A model generated the notes under the pieces. The model was given only the letters and a program-made list of their open reading frames with translations, searched no databases and had not been told where the DNA came from. Made by a program: the position numbers and the translations under genes. A stretch of 64,000 nt of DNA from Cydia pomonella. Lineage: Eukaryota; Arthropoda; Insecta; Lepidoptera; Tortricidae. The DNA is taken from positions 9,859,692 through 9,923,691 of the forward strand of contig NC_084717.1 in assembly GCF_033807575.1 (NCBI RefSeq), given 5' to 3'. Positions 11,164 through 23,703 of the stretch are shown here, piece by piece; position 1 is the stretch's first letter; each line of letters begins with the position of its first letter.

Positions 11164-11287
11164 GCACCATCCCACTAACCTGTGGTTAACCGATTAAATC
11201 TGGAATGCTCATGGTTACCATTACAGTTTTACACTGAGTTAACGGTTTAACAGGTTAACCCCGGGGTTAGTGGGAGGGTGCAAGTGG
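11164..11287. mobile_element. MITE with GCACCATCCCACTAACC ends
   Basis: Left end GCACCATCCCACTAACC and right end GGTTAGTGGGAGGGTGC are inverse. Internal GGTTAACCGATTAAATC pairs with GGTTTAACAGGTTAACC. This compact element is a familiar lepidopteran repeat type and is non-coding. Confidence 0.75.
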
Positions 11288-11379
11288 CCCTTAGAAAGAT
11301 TGGGGGGGCGTCTAGCGATATGAGGCCCTTTAAGGCATGTACATTACATTGAGCTGTGAAATTGCATAGAGAAATTATA

Positions 11380-11488
11380 ATAAATAAATAAATAAATAAA
11401 TAAATATTATAGGACATTATTACACAAATTGACTAAGTCCCACAGTAAGCTCAATAAGGCTTGTATTGAGGGTACTTAGACAACGAAT
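11380..11488 (-). mobile_element. SINE tail fragment with A/T-rich (TAAA)n start
   Basis: On the minus strand it reads ..CTTACTGTGGGACTTAGTCA.. then ATAATGTCCTATAATATTTA followed by the (TTTA)n run at 11381-11405. This is the 3' part of the SINE family present complete at 6140-6375; the tRNA head is missing. Confidence 0.7.
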
Positions 11489-11589
11489 TCGACAAATAGA
11501 TTCATTCATTCGGATTCATTGATATAGTCGCCATGCACTGTTACGGCTCATCAACCGTACCATCGTACGGATGACGGCTTGCTTTATTC

Positions 11590-11665
11590 TTGGTCAATCA
11601 GTGGTTAAAGCGGCGGGCTAGTATCTCGGAGTCCTGAGTTCGAGTTTCACCCGTGGCAATGGATT
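11590..11665 (+). mobile_element. tRNA-like promoter region, probable SINE head
   Basis: A-box-like CAGTGGTTAAAGCGGCGGGC and B-box-like GAGTTCGAGTTTC lie about 40 bases apart. The flanks do not form an acceptor stem, so this is not a working tRNA gene. A short, decayed SINE head is the likelier reading. Confidence 0.4.
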
Positions 11666-11879
11666 GTTTCCACGTTTTCTTTATTAATGCGTGAACATTG
11701 ACGTTAAAAAATATCGTTTGGGGCTAAAAATTTATTATTAAAATGATATCAATTTGAAAAATTCAAATGCCAGTCTAGCTGGAATGTCCAACAGGTTACT
11801 CGTGATTCATATCAAATATTCTGCACAGTAAAGAATTCCGTGCGCTTGTAAAATCATAAAAGGCTTACATTCCTATGAT

Positions 11880-11914
11880 AAAACTGACAAAGCATACCTG
11901 GCTTTGTCAGTTTT
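11880..11914. repeat. Perfect 14-bp hairpin
   Basis: AAAACTGACAAAGC, a 7-base loop, then GCTTTGTCAGTTTT. The stem is too short for a typical animal pre-miRNA. It may be a relic of a small palindromic element. Confidence 0.6.
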
Positions 11915-12790
11915 GGGACGACGGACAGTCTAACATTCTAGCGCGATTTAGTAATTTTATTGCGTAAAATCTAGCACAGTGATACTATTACGGCCTTCTC
12001 TTTGAACGGACGAGTTGACAAATATCTTTACAACGTTCCAAAAATATATTTATACAACCTTATTGTCAGTGTCTTCGAAGCGTAAAGATATTTATGAAGT
12101 CGACGGAACAATAGTGTTTTACAGAGCCTTAAATTAGTTACCAAGCTTACCGTCTTCTTTTACCCCCGACGGAACGCGGCCGGTAAATGTGTTAAAGGTG
12201 AAAGGTTATTTATAAACAAAATGTTCAACTTCAGCACGAAACGGATCTATATGGTTGCAGTTTTTTGTAAAGGATTTTGACACATCAGCGATAATTCTTG
12301 TATATGAATGTTTGAATAAGACTTCAAAAATCAAGGTAATTTGATCAAAAGTAAATTCAACCGTTTGAGAATAATAACAATAAGTTATATATTTGCCTGA
12401 CAAAGTGGATTAATAACATAAGACAGTGATGGATGAAAACGCGAATTCCCTCAACTATCAATTTGTGGCTGCCATAATGCATAATAAGCGGACTAACATA
12501 GGTATTAAAATCCTGCAACGAAAATGAAACGAATGATTTATACATTAAATCGGGGTTTCACATTTAATTATGTATTTAAAAACGCATCGGATTGAAAACA
12601 TGCATGATAGGTCACTTTATTTTGTATGAATATTTTAACCAAATTAAGTATACAAACATAGTGAGCGTGGTTTATTGTTTTCGTAAATACCTGTGCTGAG
12701 AGTATGTATAATTTCTTGAATGAATACGTCTGCCTTTCAATTGTTCTTAGATATACTTTAAAGTGTGGTGCAGTGTTAGGTTGATACCTG
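11915..12790. other. No gene seen
   Basis: Non-coding. Two minus-strand frames of about 62-65 aa have no recognisable content. Confidence 0.4.
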
Positions 12791-12995
12791 TTTTATAAGA
12801 AAGATGTAGTGATCTACATCTTATAAAACAAAGTCCCCGCCGCGTCTGTCTGTTTGTATGTATGTATGTTTACGAATAACTCAAAAACTACTTAATAGAT
12901 TTTCATGCGGTTGCACCTATCAATAGAGTGATTCTCGAGGAAGGTTTATAATTAGTTAAGGTTTACCCGTGCGAAGCTGGAGCGGATCGCTATAG
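12791..12995 (+). mobile_element. Helitron-like repeat fragment (GTCCCCGCCGCG...GGAGCGGATCGCTA)
   Basis: A hairpin (GTTTTATAAG..CTTATAAAAC, 12791-12829) is followed by AAAGTCCCCGCCGCGTCTGT, AACTCAAAAACTACTTAATA, CACCTATCAATAGAGTGATT and GTGCGAAGCTGGAGCGGATC. These blocks belong to a very common lepidopteran repeat ending in GCTAGT-like sequence, which suggests a Helitron 3' end. Assignment is from memory of the family. Confidence 0.55.
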
Positions 12996-13700
12996 TGCAA
13001 CATAAAGTATGGTTGCCCGCCACTTGATATGATTCAAATAATTCTTTCGTAAAGTTCCAGTAGCTTCGTGTTTCGTTTGGGGCTTAAGACGTAGCAAGCA
13101 ATCTTTGAGCTAATTTTGTGCCTTTTCCACACAAATCACTGTTTACAGCTAGATAGATAGATATAAGCTAATTCTCTGAAGATAGTCACATATAAAATGC
13201 TAAACTGGTAGCCGCATTATTTATTTGCTCCCGTGACATTCAAGTTCAACAATATGAGTTTATAGACAATCGTACCGTACATCGATAAGCGCCCAACGAA
13301 AAGATAAAATGTATCGGTGTGACAGACAGATGCTACGAAAAGTCACGTGACTACTTCCATACATTATTTAAGTTACAATTGGCGTTTTCTATCAACGATT
13401 GCCAATTTGGCAAGGCCTCCTGAACTCTACATTCAGTCGAACTCTGCCCCACCAAGGATAATAACCGTAAGTGACAATTAAAAATTCTTTTAATCACGTT
13501 TATTTTTAAACGTCACTATCAGTAATGGGGTCAGTACTCTGACGATAACGCTATTGCAGCACAGTTCAAAAATTAATCGATACCGCAAAAATAAATTAAT
13601 TTATTTTAAACCAAATATATTCACAGCTATCTAGTTTTAATTTAGTTTTTTTTTAGTTACCTTCTAATTACTTGAATTTAGAGTTTAGTTTCTCCACTAC
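12996..13700. other. No gene; possible decayed inverted repeat
   Basis: Around 13270-13410 the phrases CGATAAGCGCCC and GGCGTTTTCTATCAACG pair imperfectly and may be ends of a decayed MITE. Nothing else is recognised. Confidence 0.3.
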
Positions 13701-13830
13701 CTAAAGGTTGTAAGGAAGAGATCTCTCTCGCTAAAGAGTAGCGATAAGGCCGCCGTTTGTTTACCTCTTTTATGTATTATGTGTGTTTCCTTGTAAATTT
13801 ATTTTGAGGTTGTGCCATAAAGATGATTTT
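13701..13830 (+). mobile_element. 3'-end fragment of a lepidopteran LINE-like repeat
   Basis: Contains AGGTTGTAAGGAAGAGATCT, CGATAAGGCCGCCGTTTGTT and GTGCCATAAAGATG. A related block lies at 58600-58720. The pattern (GGAAGAGATC, AGCGATAAG, then AATAAAG-like end) is typical of retrotransposon 3' UTRs in Lepidoptera. No coding part remains. Confidence 0.5.
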
Positions 13831-15712
13831 ATTGTATTCATATAAATACCGAACTACTAAAACTAAAGGGTACACGTTATCTAATGGCAGGTAATCCATA
13901 CATTTCCGACTCCTACGCGAAACCACCTAACTGGCCGATGCCTTTCTTGAGAGACTTAATTAAAACCCTCTTCAACACGGGCAAATTCTTTACCGGACTT
14001 CATATTAAACTAATTTACTATTGAGGTAAACGAACAACTGCGAAGCATAAGCATACTAGTGGTTAAAAACGTAATTTTCAAACCGTAGGCAGTGGGTTCG
14101 AGGCACTGTGGGGCACTACAGAAAAACGTTATGGTTTAAATTTAATTTTAATTATATTTTAATTTAAGTTTCTTTTTTACGATCGATATAAAACACTGCA
14201 AAGATATCAAGTTGATTCCCGCACTCTCCTCTCATATCTGCTTATCATCATTGTAGTGTTAAGGCAACCTAACGCTTGATAAGATGCATATGCAGTCCGT
14301 TTACATCACTGTTCAAGACAGACACCTAAAATATGACAAACGCCACAGCAACGGTGAAAACATAGATTCATGAATTTCATAATTGCTCAAATTATTCCTC
14401 TCGATTTATAAATGTGTCGAGTAGAGCTAGCAATTTGTACCGATTCAACGCTGAAACGTCACTGATTGCACAATACCGGTGAAGCCCAATCAGTGGCCCT
14501 TGTCACTGTTACTTACGAATATACCTCAAAATATTAAATAACAAAGTGGTATATTGTTAAGGTTCAGATAAACTATGCGCGGTACGAATTTTATTACATA
14601 GTCGGCTACTGCGGTACAAATAATTCAATCAATCTATCAAATACCACAATGCATGGAACTTAGGAAAGAAGTTTTCACACCGGAATATTTTTATCCTGAC
14701 GGAGATAGTATGAAAATTTGGTAATTTTGCTGTCAGAATCAGTATGTCGTCGAGTAATTTCCCAGGCAGTTAAATCAACTGCAATTGTGGTTTGTGGTGA
14801 TATGGAGAGTCGTTTGTCCATCTCAGAAAATTAAAGTAACAGTTTAAAAAGTTCACATTAAGTGCCATCGTACACACTTAACTGACAATTCCTAAAGCAC
14901 TGTACACGTTATTTGTGTATACGCTGCCTAACACTAGGTAGGCTTAGGGTACTGTTTCAAAATGTACAAGTAAAGCCCTGAATAAGCTACTTGCCACTTA
15001 TCTAACGAATAAAGTCATCCTTCGCGTTTCACAATCTTCAAATAAGCTTAACTGGTAGATAAAGTGCTATTATAAGTATCGCAGAAAGTTTTATCTGGCA
15101 GTAATTAGCTACCTAATTCTTTACTCAGACTTTGTGAAACAGACCCTTAGTAGACTAAATATTGTAAGCGTAGATGTTACTGTACTTATAATGTACAAAA
15201 GTCGTATCCGCAGTTTTCGCTTCCCGCTTGAACACAAAGAGTAAAAGATGCCCATAACTTCTCGTAGACACTGAAGGAAATATCCTGCCTGGATTACCTT
15301 TATTTACGGTCTAAGTTTGGCACTAAAATTGGAACCTTTAGAACTCGTACGTCGAAAACTTGGAGCAAAAACAGACTACATAATTATTACGCGAAAAAGC
15401 TTTACCATACGCTCAGGTGAGCCACGAATCGGTTGGCAGAGACACTTACTTGCCCATTGACAGACTTTATGCCCTTATAATAAGATTTACGAATGGTTAA
15501 CTAAATGTGTGAACAAGTGTAACTACAATAGGAACCAACGCCATGTTGTGATGTTTTGTTGATGTGATAAAATTATATTTAACCTAAGGACATAATTAAG
15601 TACTCAATAGTTTTAAAAATATGACGTGTAAAATGTACTACGTTTATATTTACCAATAATGTCTGTATTTCTGTAAAATCGCAGTCACGTGCAATTGTTT
15701 AGAACTCGTACG
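13831..15712. other. No gene seen over 1.9 kb
   Basis: AT-rich and without recognised repeats. GGGTTCGAGGCACTGTGGGG near 14095 has a B-box-like core but no partner A box that I can support. Confidence 0.4.
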
Positions 15713-15840
15713 GTCACATCTGAAAATATCGATACGGACAAACTACCGGAAATATGTATACACTACCCTAATATATGGGCCATAAAGTCGTGTATACATA
15801 TTTTTGGCACCTCGATCGTGTCGATGTTTTCATACGTGAC
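15713..15840. mobile_element. MITE with GTCACATCTGAAAA ends
   Basis: GTCACATCTGAAAATATCGA (15713-15732) pairs with the inverse of TCGATGTTTTCATACGTGAC (15821-15840). GGAAATATGTATACAC also pairs with GTGTATACATATTTTT around the centre. The two overlapping frames on opposite strands here mirror each other because of this symmetry and are not genes. Confidence 0.75.
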
Positions 15841-16423
15841 TGTGGTTGCAGTTATCCGCGTGATAACGGAATTATAACCACGACTCTCACATAAAATCAA
15901 AGTAGTCTGCTCACGATTGAAGTAAAGTAGTTCTCTTTCTTGCGCATATCTTTGGCCAACGGGCAATTTACGGTCAACATAGTTTTTTTGACGTCGATAA
16001 TTCTGTACGTAGCACCTACTACCAAAATGTAATACCTTCTTCTACTGTCCTCAATTATATGTCACAAATCACAAGCCACAGCTGACGTCTGTCACCATTC
16101 CGAGCGAGTACGCCGATATAAGCGCGTAAGCTTAAGGAAGGTGCAATACCTAAACTCGGTCCTTCCCCGAACGCAGCTCGCTGAGCAGTGAGCGGACGGC
16201 CATGTTTGCCCGGGGTCTCAGATATCATTGTTACTGAATTATTATTTTTAAGGTATTTTTAACAAAAAAAAATCTATATGTACGATCAAAAATAATTTTA
16301 AAAGCAATTTTCATCTTATAAACTGAAAAAGATGATATATGAATATTAAAGAAAAAGTGACGAAGCCCTCCAGTGGTGAAGGCGACCGGAATTTTCATGT
16401 TAATAGCTTTCGTGCAAAAATAG
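15841..16423. other. No gene; GC-rich patch at 16080-16220
   Basis: A patch rich in CpG (CGAGCGAGTACGCCGATATA, CGAACGCAGCTCGCTGAGCA) stands out from its AT-rich surroundings. It could be a promoter-proximal segment or a decayed repeat; I see no coding frame or TATA box to decide. Confidence 0.3.
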
Positions 16424-16693
16424 TAAAAAAAACCGGCCAAGTGCCAGTCGGACTCGCGCACGAAAGGTTCCATACCATTACGCAACAAACGGCAAAAAAA
16501 TCACATCAGTTGTATTGGAGCCCCACATAAATATTTATTTTAATATGTTATAGCAGCAAGAGAAATACATCATCTATGAAATTTTCAATTGTCTAGCTAT
16601 CACGTCATGAGATACAACCTGGTAACAGACAGACAGACAGTGGAGTATTAGTAATAGGGTCCCGTTTTTAACCTTTGGGTACGGAACTCTAAA
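16424..16693 (+). mobile_element. Lepidopteran repeat, family B
   Basis: Head AACCGGCCAAGTGCCAGTCG (16431-16450) to tail TTTGGGTACGGAACTCTAAA (16674 on). The interior is the inverse of the copies at 5.3, 45.0 and 54.2 kb (GAAATACATCATCTATGAAA, ATGAGATACAACCTGGTAAC, CAGACAGACAGACAG). Confidence 0.8.
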
Positions 16694-17373
16694 AGTTACC
16701 TATGATCCTGACCTATATTCGTGTTTTATATCACCGAGCAAAAGTTGTTTAATCAGATTTCGAATCTATGAAATTACCAAAGAACGGACATCTAAAAAAG
16801 CGCAACGATTTTTTAAAACCTCTGCTGGCCGAACCCACTGCACCTTAACGACTGTAACAAGTTATATTTGCGCAGAAAGTACGCCAGTCTAAACGAGCTC
16901 TAAACAAATATTTCAATAACCAGTCATCAGCTCGTCACCTCGATGTCATGACAGTTTATATAATCCGATAACGGATGGCTTCAGACTTTCCCTGTCAATT
17001 AGAGGCTACCGCTTTCAGCCGGTCACGATTCTCCGTGAGCGGGCTTTACGTAATAACAGACCATTGTTCTCTATAGGCCCAACTGTATCTATAGAAAAGA
17101 ATTATGATCGTAGTGTTAATAGGACTTTTTAATTACAGTCACATATTCAAATTAAGCACCAATTACCTACAACATACATATTTAGACATAGATCCTTAAC
17201 TTGTTCCTTGACAATCTTTGCCTAACATTCTCATTATATATTTTCAAAGAACATCATTATAAATATGTATTCGCGTAACAAAACGATTGCCGAGGCGTAA
17301 ATCACTACAAAAGAATTGTATTATTGAAAGTTTTCACAATTGAATAAGCAAACACTGAGGGTATAACTACTAT
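16694..17373. other. No gene seen
   Basis: Non-coding interval; nothing recognised. Confidence 0.4.
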
Positions 17374-18745
17374 TAGTCCATTGAATAAAAAGTTCTAGAG
17401 TGCGTGAGTTAGTAACGTAAGATGTTTCTTCGGAAACATGTCAAGAGTCCCTAGGTAATAAACATACTAAAACCCCGGGACACTAGGAGGAGCCCCGGAG
17501 TGGGGGGAGGGGGGGGGAAAGGGTCCATTTTTTCATTTTTCGCTTAAATCTCAAAAACGGTACATGTTAGAGAAAAACTTTCAAGGAAAAGTTGAAAGGC
17601 CATAAAATTATCTACAAGTTGTACCTAAATCATTTTTTTCTATTCCCAGCCGTTTCTGAGTTACACGCAGTAAAAAATGATTTTGGCTCAAACAATTTCC
17701 CCATACTACATACCCATGTTTATCACATCAATCGATCAAAAAATATTTCTTTCTTCCAAAAAACTCAAATGTGCAACTTGTGACCGGTACTGATAGATTG
17801 CTCTTAATTAGGTCTATAATTGGTAAAATAAACACATTCCTCCATGGAAGCCTTTAGGAGGAATCGATTGTCAAAATATTATATTAGGGTAGTTTGAGTT
17901 ACTGAACTTGATCTTTTTATTTTTTTCTTCCAAAAAACTCAAAAGTGCAACTTGTGACCGGTACAGATAGATTGCTCATAATTAGATCTATCATTGATAA
18001 AAATACCAGATTCCACCACGGAGGCGTTTACGGGGAATTGAATTTTATTAGGGTAGTTACGATACTTGAACTTTTTATTTTTTTTTCTTCCAAAAAGCTC
18101 AAAAGTGCAACTTGTGACCGGTACTGATAGATTGCTCTTAATTAGGTCTATCATTGGTAAAAAAAACACATTCCTCCATGGAAGCCTTTAGGAGGAATCG
18201 ATTGTCAAAATATTATATTAGGGTAGTTACGCAACTTGACCTTTTTATTTTTTTTCTTCCAAAAAGCTCAAAAGTGCAACTTGTGACCGGTACCGATAGA
18301 TTGCTCATAATTAGGTCTATCATTGATAAAAAAACCAGATTCCACAATGGAGGCGTTTAGGAGGAATTGAATTTTATTAGGGTAGTTACGATAACCCTAA
18401 GTTGGTAAAATAAAAAGTTTTCGAATTTTTCACCTTTCATGGGATGTAGCTCGAAAACGGCTGGGAATAGAAAGAAATGATTTAGGTACAACTTGTAGAT
18501 AATTTTATGGCCTTTCAACTTTTCCTTGAAAGTTTTTCTCTAACATGTACCGTTTTTGAGATTTAAGCGAAAAATGAAAAAATGGACCCTTTCCCCCCCT
18601 CCCCCCACTCCGGGGCTCCTCCTAGTGTCCCGGGGTTTTAGTATGTTTATTACCTAGGGACTCTTGACATGTTTCCGAAGAAACATCTTACGTTACTAAC
18701 TCACGCACTCTAGACCCCCCTTGGAGGGACTCATTCAATGGACTA
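17374..18745. mobile_element. Large foldback element with internal tandem repeats
   Basis: The left arm (17374 to about 17665) and right arm (about 18459-18745) are inverse copies of roughly 270-290 bases. Outer edges TAGTCCATTGAAT (17374) and ATTCAATGGACTA (18733) pair. Inner landmarks AACCCCGGGACACT.., TACATGTTAGAG and CCATAAAATTATCTACAAGT recur inverted. The centre (17753-18395) holds four tandem repeats of about 160-174 bases. No transposase frame is present. The layout resembles Foldback-type elements. Confidence 0.88.
17753..18395 (+). repeat. Four tandem repeats arranged as two dimers
   Basis: Units begin at the CTTCCAAAAA phrase at about 17753, 17927, 18087 and 18256 and share GTGCAACTTGTGACCGGTAC and GATAGATTGCTC. 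Units 1 and 3 share TCCATGGAAGCCTTTAGGAG; units 2 and 4 share the CAGATTCCAC..GGAGGCGTTTA variant. The repeat therefore evolved as an A-B dimer of about 330 bases that was then duplicated. Confidence 0.85.
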
Positions 18746-20595
18746 TATTGCTCAAAAATCGGACCGTGTACTCTGTGGCAATACCACGTCCTTATTTGAC
18801 GCTGATACTAAGTCCGTTTTATCTTTAATTAGGTGTGTACTTTTAAATACATTTAGCACATACATATTAGTTGTAAATGTAAATGAATATACATATTACA
18901 CACGCAGTACTGCAATAAATCGTTCTTTTTCTTATACAAAATTAACCATAACCACATATACGGGTTGGTATTGTACCGATATAGTACTTTTGTAGTATTT
19001 TTTATAGTATTTTTTTTAATAAATTATGATTACATCGCTTTATGTAACTCACAAGTTCAATAAAAATGAATCTAAGACTCGTTACGTTCAGGACTAAGTT
19101 TCGCAACTCGGCGGCAAGACAAATATAAAGTTTCTGCGTATAGAACGCTGGAAAGTCTTCTGCAAATAAAATAAGTTGCTAGGAAATGGAGATCTTATTA
19201 TAATTAACCATAACCATACTTACTCATGTAAAACAAGTTTTTACTAACCTATAGTTGTTTATGTTTAGTCTCGTCATCGTCAATCAGGTTCAGTATACAT
19301 ATATTAGAATAGGTAGGTCATTTTCCTTTTTAGATACCTAGAGCATTTCCGAAGTTATTACAAAATGCACGTTTTGGGTTTTGGGGTGGCCGGTAGACGC
19401 CACCGTGTACAGAGAGAGAGTGTGTCTTGTCATACAGGACGACGCTGCATGCGCAGGATGGCTTCAACCAGAAACCAACGTGTAAAACTCCTTATAACAA
19501 CAGCTGGATTCTCAGGGTGCCTGCGTGCCGCATGTGGCTGGCCAAAATTTCTCTGCTGTTTTAGTTTCCAAAAAAATATTTTTAGGGCAGACAAACAAAA
19601 CATCGCAGCTCGCTGCAAGGCATGGCTCTCAATCAATAGGTGCTTACTGAATTTATTTACTTGAAAATTAACATAATTGGCCAACTAATTTGGTGCTGCG
19701 CGTCATAAAACCGACTAATTACAGACCATGTTTAATTAACTTCTGTATCGACAGCTAATTATACATCCCATAATCATAAATTTTAAACTAATTTGACATA
19801 TAATTTTGGTCGACGTGTTTTGTTCCCCGTCGGTGGTTAATCGAAAACTTTCAGTTAATAGCTCTCTGTGTCCATTTGACGTAAATGGACTAACTTAGGA
19901 TTAACTTTGAGAACTAATAAAAACTCTCTGGATATGGAAAATAAATATAACTAACACTTTTAATTTAAAATACATCTCTTTCGGGCTGTAAGTACACTGT
20001 ATGTTATTGTCAGTATCTAAATAACGAAACTATTTTATATAGACTGATATTCCAAGAAATATGAAAAAGAAACAATAATCCGCCTTGTAACAGCTTTAAC
20101 ATTTACTTTAATAGTTTAAACACGTTCGTTCACATTTAACGCAACTTTCGAGATCTCTAAACGCGTAAATCACTCGCAGATCGAATCGAGATGTTTCACC
20201 GTACAGAATGGCCGCATTGTAATCTCCGTTCCCACAGTTAGTGTCGTCCTGGTGTTGTTACAAATGCTTACATAGCGCAGAAGAAACCGAGTCTCCTCCG
20301 AACCAGAATCGAGGGGACTTTGAGACTGGAAACAGGGCTAAAATAACATCATTGAGCTCCTAATTAGAGGATCTAGAAAAGACAGCTTGTAGCCAATTTA
20401 TTTACATAGTAAATTTGTTTCTGTTTTTGCGTTTTTAAGTAACGATGTTTGTCGATTAAACCAATGTCACCAATAAAAATATTATATATAAACGTAACGA
20501 CACGATTAAAACTTCATACAAATCTAATCATTAAAATCGAAGACATCGCACACCACGGTCAAACTCTGCAATTTGGTGGGCCCAAGTTTTCGTAG
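18746..20595. other. No gene seen over 1.85 kb
   Basis: Non-coding. Frames of 84-99 aa between 19365 and 19684 lie on opposite strands over the same bases and show no domain, so I do not call them. Confidence 0.4.
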
Positions 20596-20822
20596 GTACA
20601 GTCAGCATCAAAAGTAGCGGATCAAACAAGGTTTCAAAAGTATCTACCATTCTGTAACAGCTTAACAAAATGTGGTGATTCTATATGTAGAACAATTGAG
20701 ACGTTAAAAGATATACTTTTGAACGTAAATTTTAGAGATTTATCAATATTTCGAAAAGTTATCCGCAATATCAGATACTTTTGGCGCGTTGTTTCATCCG
20801 CTACTATTCATGCTGACCCTAC
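20596..20822. mobile_element. MITE with GTACAGTCAGCATCAAAAGTA ends (copy 1)
   Basis: The left end GTACAGTCAGCATCAAAAGT (20596) and right end ACTATTCATGCTGACCCTAC (20803-20822) are inverse, followed inward by AGCGGATCAAACA and TGTTTCATCCGCT. A second copy with an insertion is at 42170-42535. Confidence 0.8.
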
Positions 20823-22904
20823 CTACCGATTAAATGTGTAACTGTACTGATATACATGATAGTTGCATTTTATCGTCTACCATGCCATGCATCACCCTCA
20901 AACATGTGACAGACGATAAAAGACAAAGAAGAAAGGCACAAAACCTGCAGGTTCGCTTTGGTGATCGACTCAACAATCAACAAATGACAAATAATGAGAA
21001 TACACATGGCCTCCGCGGTACACGGTGTAGCGGTGCTTCACGTGTTTGCCGAACAATTACACCCAATAAACGACGGTTAAGCAAACTTATTTAAAGTGTG
21101 TGGTGTGTCAGCAAATGTGGCAGTAGCAATATAGTAGGCATTGTATTTGATGGCGAGTAAAATACGTGGGAAAATGCGAAGCGTAAAGGAAAACTTTCTT
21201 TAAAATGTTCCAAAGAAATCTTCGCTATATATACTAATTCTGATTCTGAATTCTGACATAAAAGTCGACGTACACGGATTCAGAATGGAATAATTCAGTG
21301 ACAGCGATATTTTGTATAGTTCGTGTCATCCATGATGACGTGCAGATTTGTCAAATCTAACCTTTAAAAACATGAGAATACAAGTCAAGGCACGCGTCTT
21401 CGTAAATGATACGATCTATATAAGGATAGTTTATTTTTGGAAACAGGCCAACCGAAATGTTTTCAAGTTTGGCAATTTTGATGTGTCATAACTTTCATTT
21501 CTCTTCCAATTTGTTTACTAATTGGCCATCAACTTTTCATTGTCAATACGTCTGCGGCAGCGAATTTCATTATTACTTTGTAAAACAATTATTCTGCCGC
21601 CTTTGTACTGTACTTACTGTGCTTAAACATTGTTTGCCGAGCGGACAGTGGGGAATCTCTGAAGGGTACTTTAATTAAGTTCTCAACTTTCTAAGACCAA
21701 TTTGTATTACACAGGTATGTTGAAGTATGAGGGGTATGCCGGCAAATTCCTTGGCGGGGTTTTGAGTTTTAATTAAAATGCCGGCATATGCTTAGACTAG
21801 CTTAAGTGGAACTAAAGTCGTTTGCTGTCAAGACTCATTTAAGCCAGGTATTTTATGAAGCATGTAAGTTAACTCCTCGACCGCCATGGCCAGGCAATTC
21901 AACAGAAGGTTGCGTTCCAGCAGGAATGACATCTATAGTCTTGAATCCTGAGTCTTCTAACTAAAGTTTTTTTCCGATGTGAAAAAATTTGATGTAAAAG
22001 AAGACATGACATATCTACAAAGATTTAGACTCCGACATTGTAATTTGATCTCGCTTGACATTTTAATTAGCCTCATTACTCTCATTAGTATCTGGAGGTC
22101 TCGTACAAACATAAACAAAAACCATTCCTCAGTTAACGTAACAGTATTAGGTTTGAGTTCCAAGTAGAAAGTCATTTTTATTTAAGTAAATGAAACGCGA
22201 TGTCTGTGACTATTAAAATTTAATTAGATAACGTTTAAAATTCCAATTTAATAAACACGGAAAATTTAAAATCGCACAAGAGTTTTTTTTAATCAAAAAG
22301 TATTCGCAACTCGAGACTCTCAACTTATGATAAAAATATGTCATCAAAGCGTAAATATGTGAAGCGGTCTGCGGCGTAATCAATAATCAGTAGTCTCGTA
22401 AAGCTTAGTCAAGTGAAGTTCTTCAAATTCTATCCCATCCCGCTCTGAAAATCTCGACAGAAGACTCGAGTCCTTACCAGCGTGCGCTTTGTTCCTAAGA
22501 ACAAGATGAATCTCGTCTATTAACACCGACTAGTAGATCTGATGGAGGCCTAAAGTGGCTCGTAGATAAGAATCACTTCGCATCATCAAGGGTCGTCTGT
22601 GTTCATTTGGCAGAATTGAGATTATTTAGGGACGGGACGCGGTCAATGGCTTTCCGCCTGCGAGATAGATATGTGTGGTTTCTTTTGTAATTTTTATTTT
22701 GCGTTAGAGGGTTTTCGTGTTATCCCGATTTGAGTTTAGATGCACACAATAAAACAATTTTTGGCTATTATTTCGTATAAAATGTACAATGAGAATTTAT
22801 CAGTATGTATGATACAAATATTTTTTATCGCATGGAATTAATCACATTTGTTTTGCTTAAAACACTTCAAAAACCTTTTCCGGGCTGTTCTTTCTTAGAC
22901 TAAA
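20823..22904. other. No gene seen over 2.1 kb
   Basis: Non-coding. The frames listed in this interval (for example 20834-21094 and 21979-22175 on both strands) lack recognisable domains. Confidence 0.4.
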
Positions 22905-23138
22905 TTATAAACTCACATTCCGACATCTGACTTTTCAACCCAGAGCGTAAACTAGGCCTTATTGGGATTAGTCCGGTTTCCTCACGATGTTTTCCTTCAC
23001 CGAAAAGCGACTGGTACTCGTAAATGTCAAATGATATTTCGTACATATGCGCCGAAAAACTCATTGGCACGCCCTGGGTTTGAACTCGCGACCTCCGGAT
23101 TGCAAGTCGCACGTTCTTATCGCTAGGCCACCAGCGCT
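22905..23138 (-). mobile_element. tRNA-derived SINE (GTGGCCTAGCG head)
   Basis: On the minus strand: A-box-like GGTGGCCTAGCGATAAGAAC (23133 downward), B-box-like GGTCGCGAGTTCAAACCC, then CAATGAGTTTTTCGGCGCAT, TATCATTTGACATTTACGAG and CGGTGAAGGAAAACATCGTG. This is the same broad SINE family as at 49603-49913, with a diverged tail. It is not a tRNA gene. Confidence 0.85.
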
Positions 23139-23703
23139 ATATACACCACATTCTACATTAATACATTAGATAAATGTGGGGTATACAGTAGTTTTGGCGG
23201 ACCACAGCAAACTATGTACATACAATGCGTAGGTACTCTGACGTTTTAAATAGATTTGTCTTAATTTGGTCTGTTTCAATGTTCACCTGCTCATTAAAAT
23301 CTGTGTACCTGAACTAATTTATTTGATTCCAGAAAGCAGATTAATTTATACAATCTTTATTCGACTTTGTATTCAACATGCAAAAACAGCACAATTTAAA
23401 ATTTACATTCTGAAACTGCTACTCTAACGTAACAATAAAAAAAATCCGCAGCTAATTAAAAAGTTATCAGCACACGTTTTTAATTGGTATTCTAGGACCA
23501 CCCGAGAGTGCATAGAATTGGGACTGACAGTCGCGCGTCACTTTTGATCACGTGTAATGCGTGGAGACAGGGGTCGTATTCTAGATATATAATATAAATA
23601 ACGAGTATAATGACAGCTAAGAGCCTATTCGACTAGTTCGTTGTAGTAACGTAGAGTAGGTAGCAATTTACAGAAAAGTTAGGCTACGTCACCTGACATT
23701 CTA
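23139..23703. other. No gene seen
   Basis: Non-coding interval; nothing recognised. Confidence 0.4.

Noticed and set aside
11590..11665. Possible tRNA gene with A and B boxes
   Set aside because: The ends do not pair into an acceptor stem; kept only as a probable SINE head.
11880..11914. Hairpin as a microRNA precursor
   Set aside because: A 14-bp stem is too short and there is no lower-stem pairing.
15689..15966. Two overlapping frames on opposite strands with similar peptides
   Set aside because: They mirror each other because the DNA is an inverted repeat (15713-15840).
17753..18395. Regularly spaced repeats suggesting a CRISPR array
   Set aside because: Units are 160-174 bases with no unique spacers, in a eukaryotic foldback element.
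19365..19684. 99-aa plus and 84-aa minus frames
   Set aside because: They overlap on opposite strands, have no domain, and no splice or start context sets either apart.
22905..23138. Possible tRNA gene (B-box-like GGTCGCGAGTTCAAACCC)
   Set aside because: No acceptor stem or anticodon arm; the body continues as a SINE.
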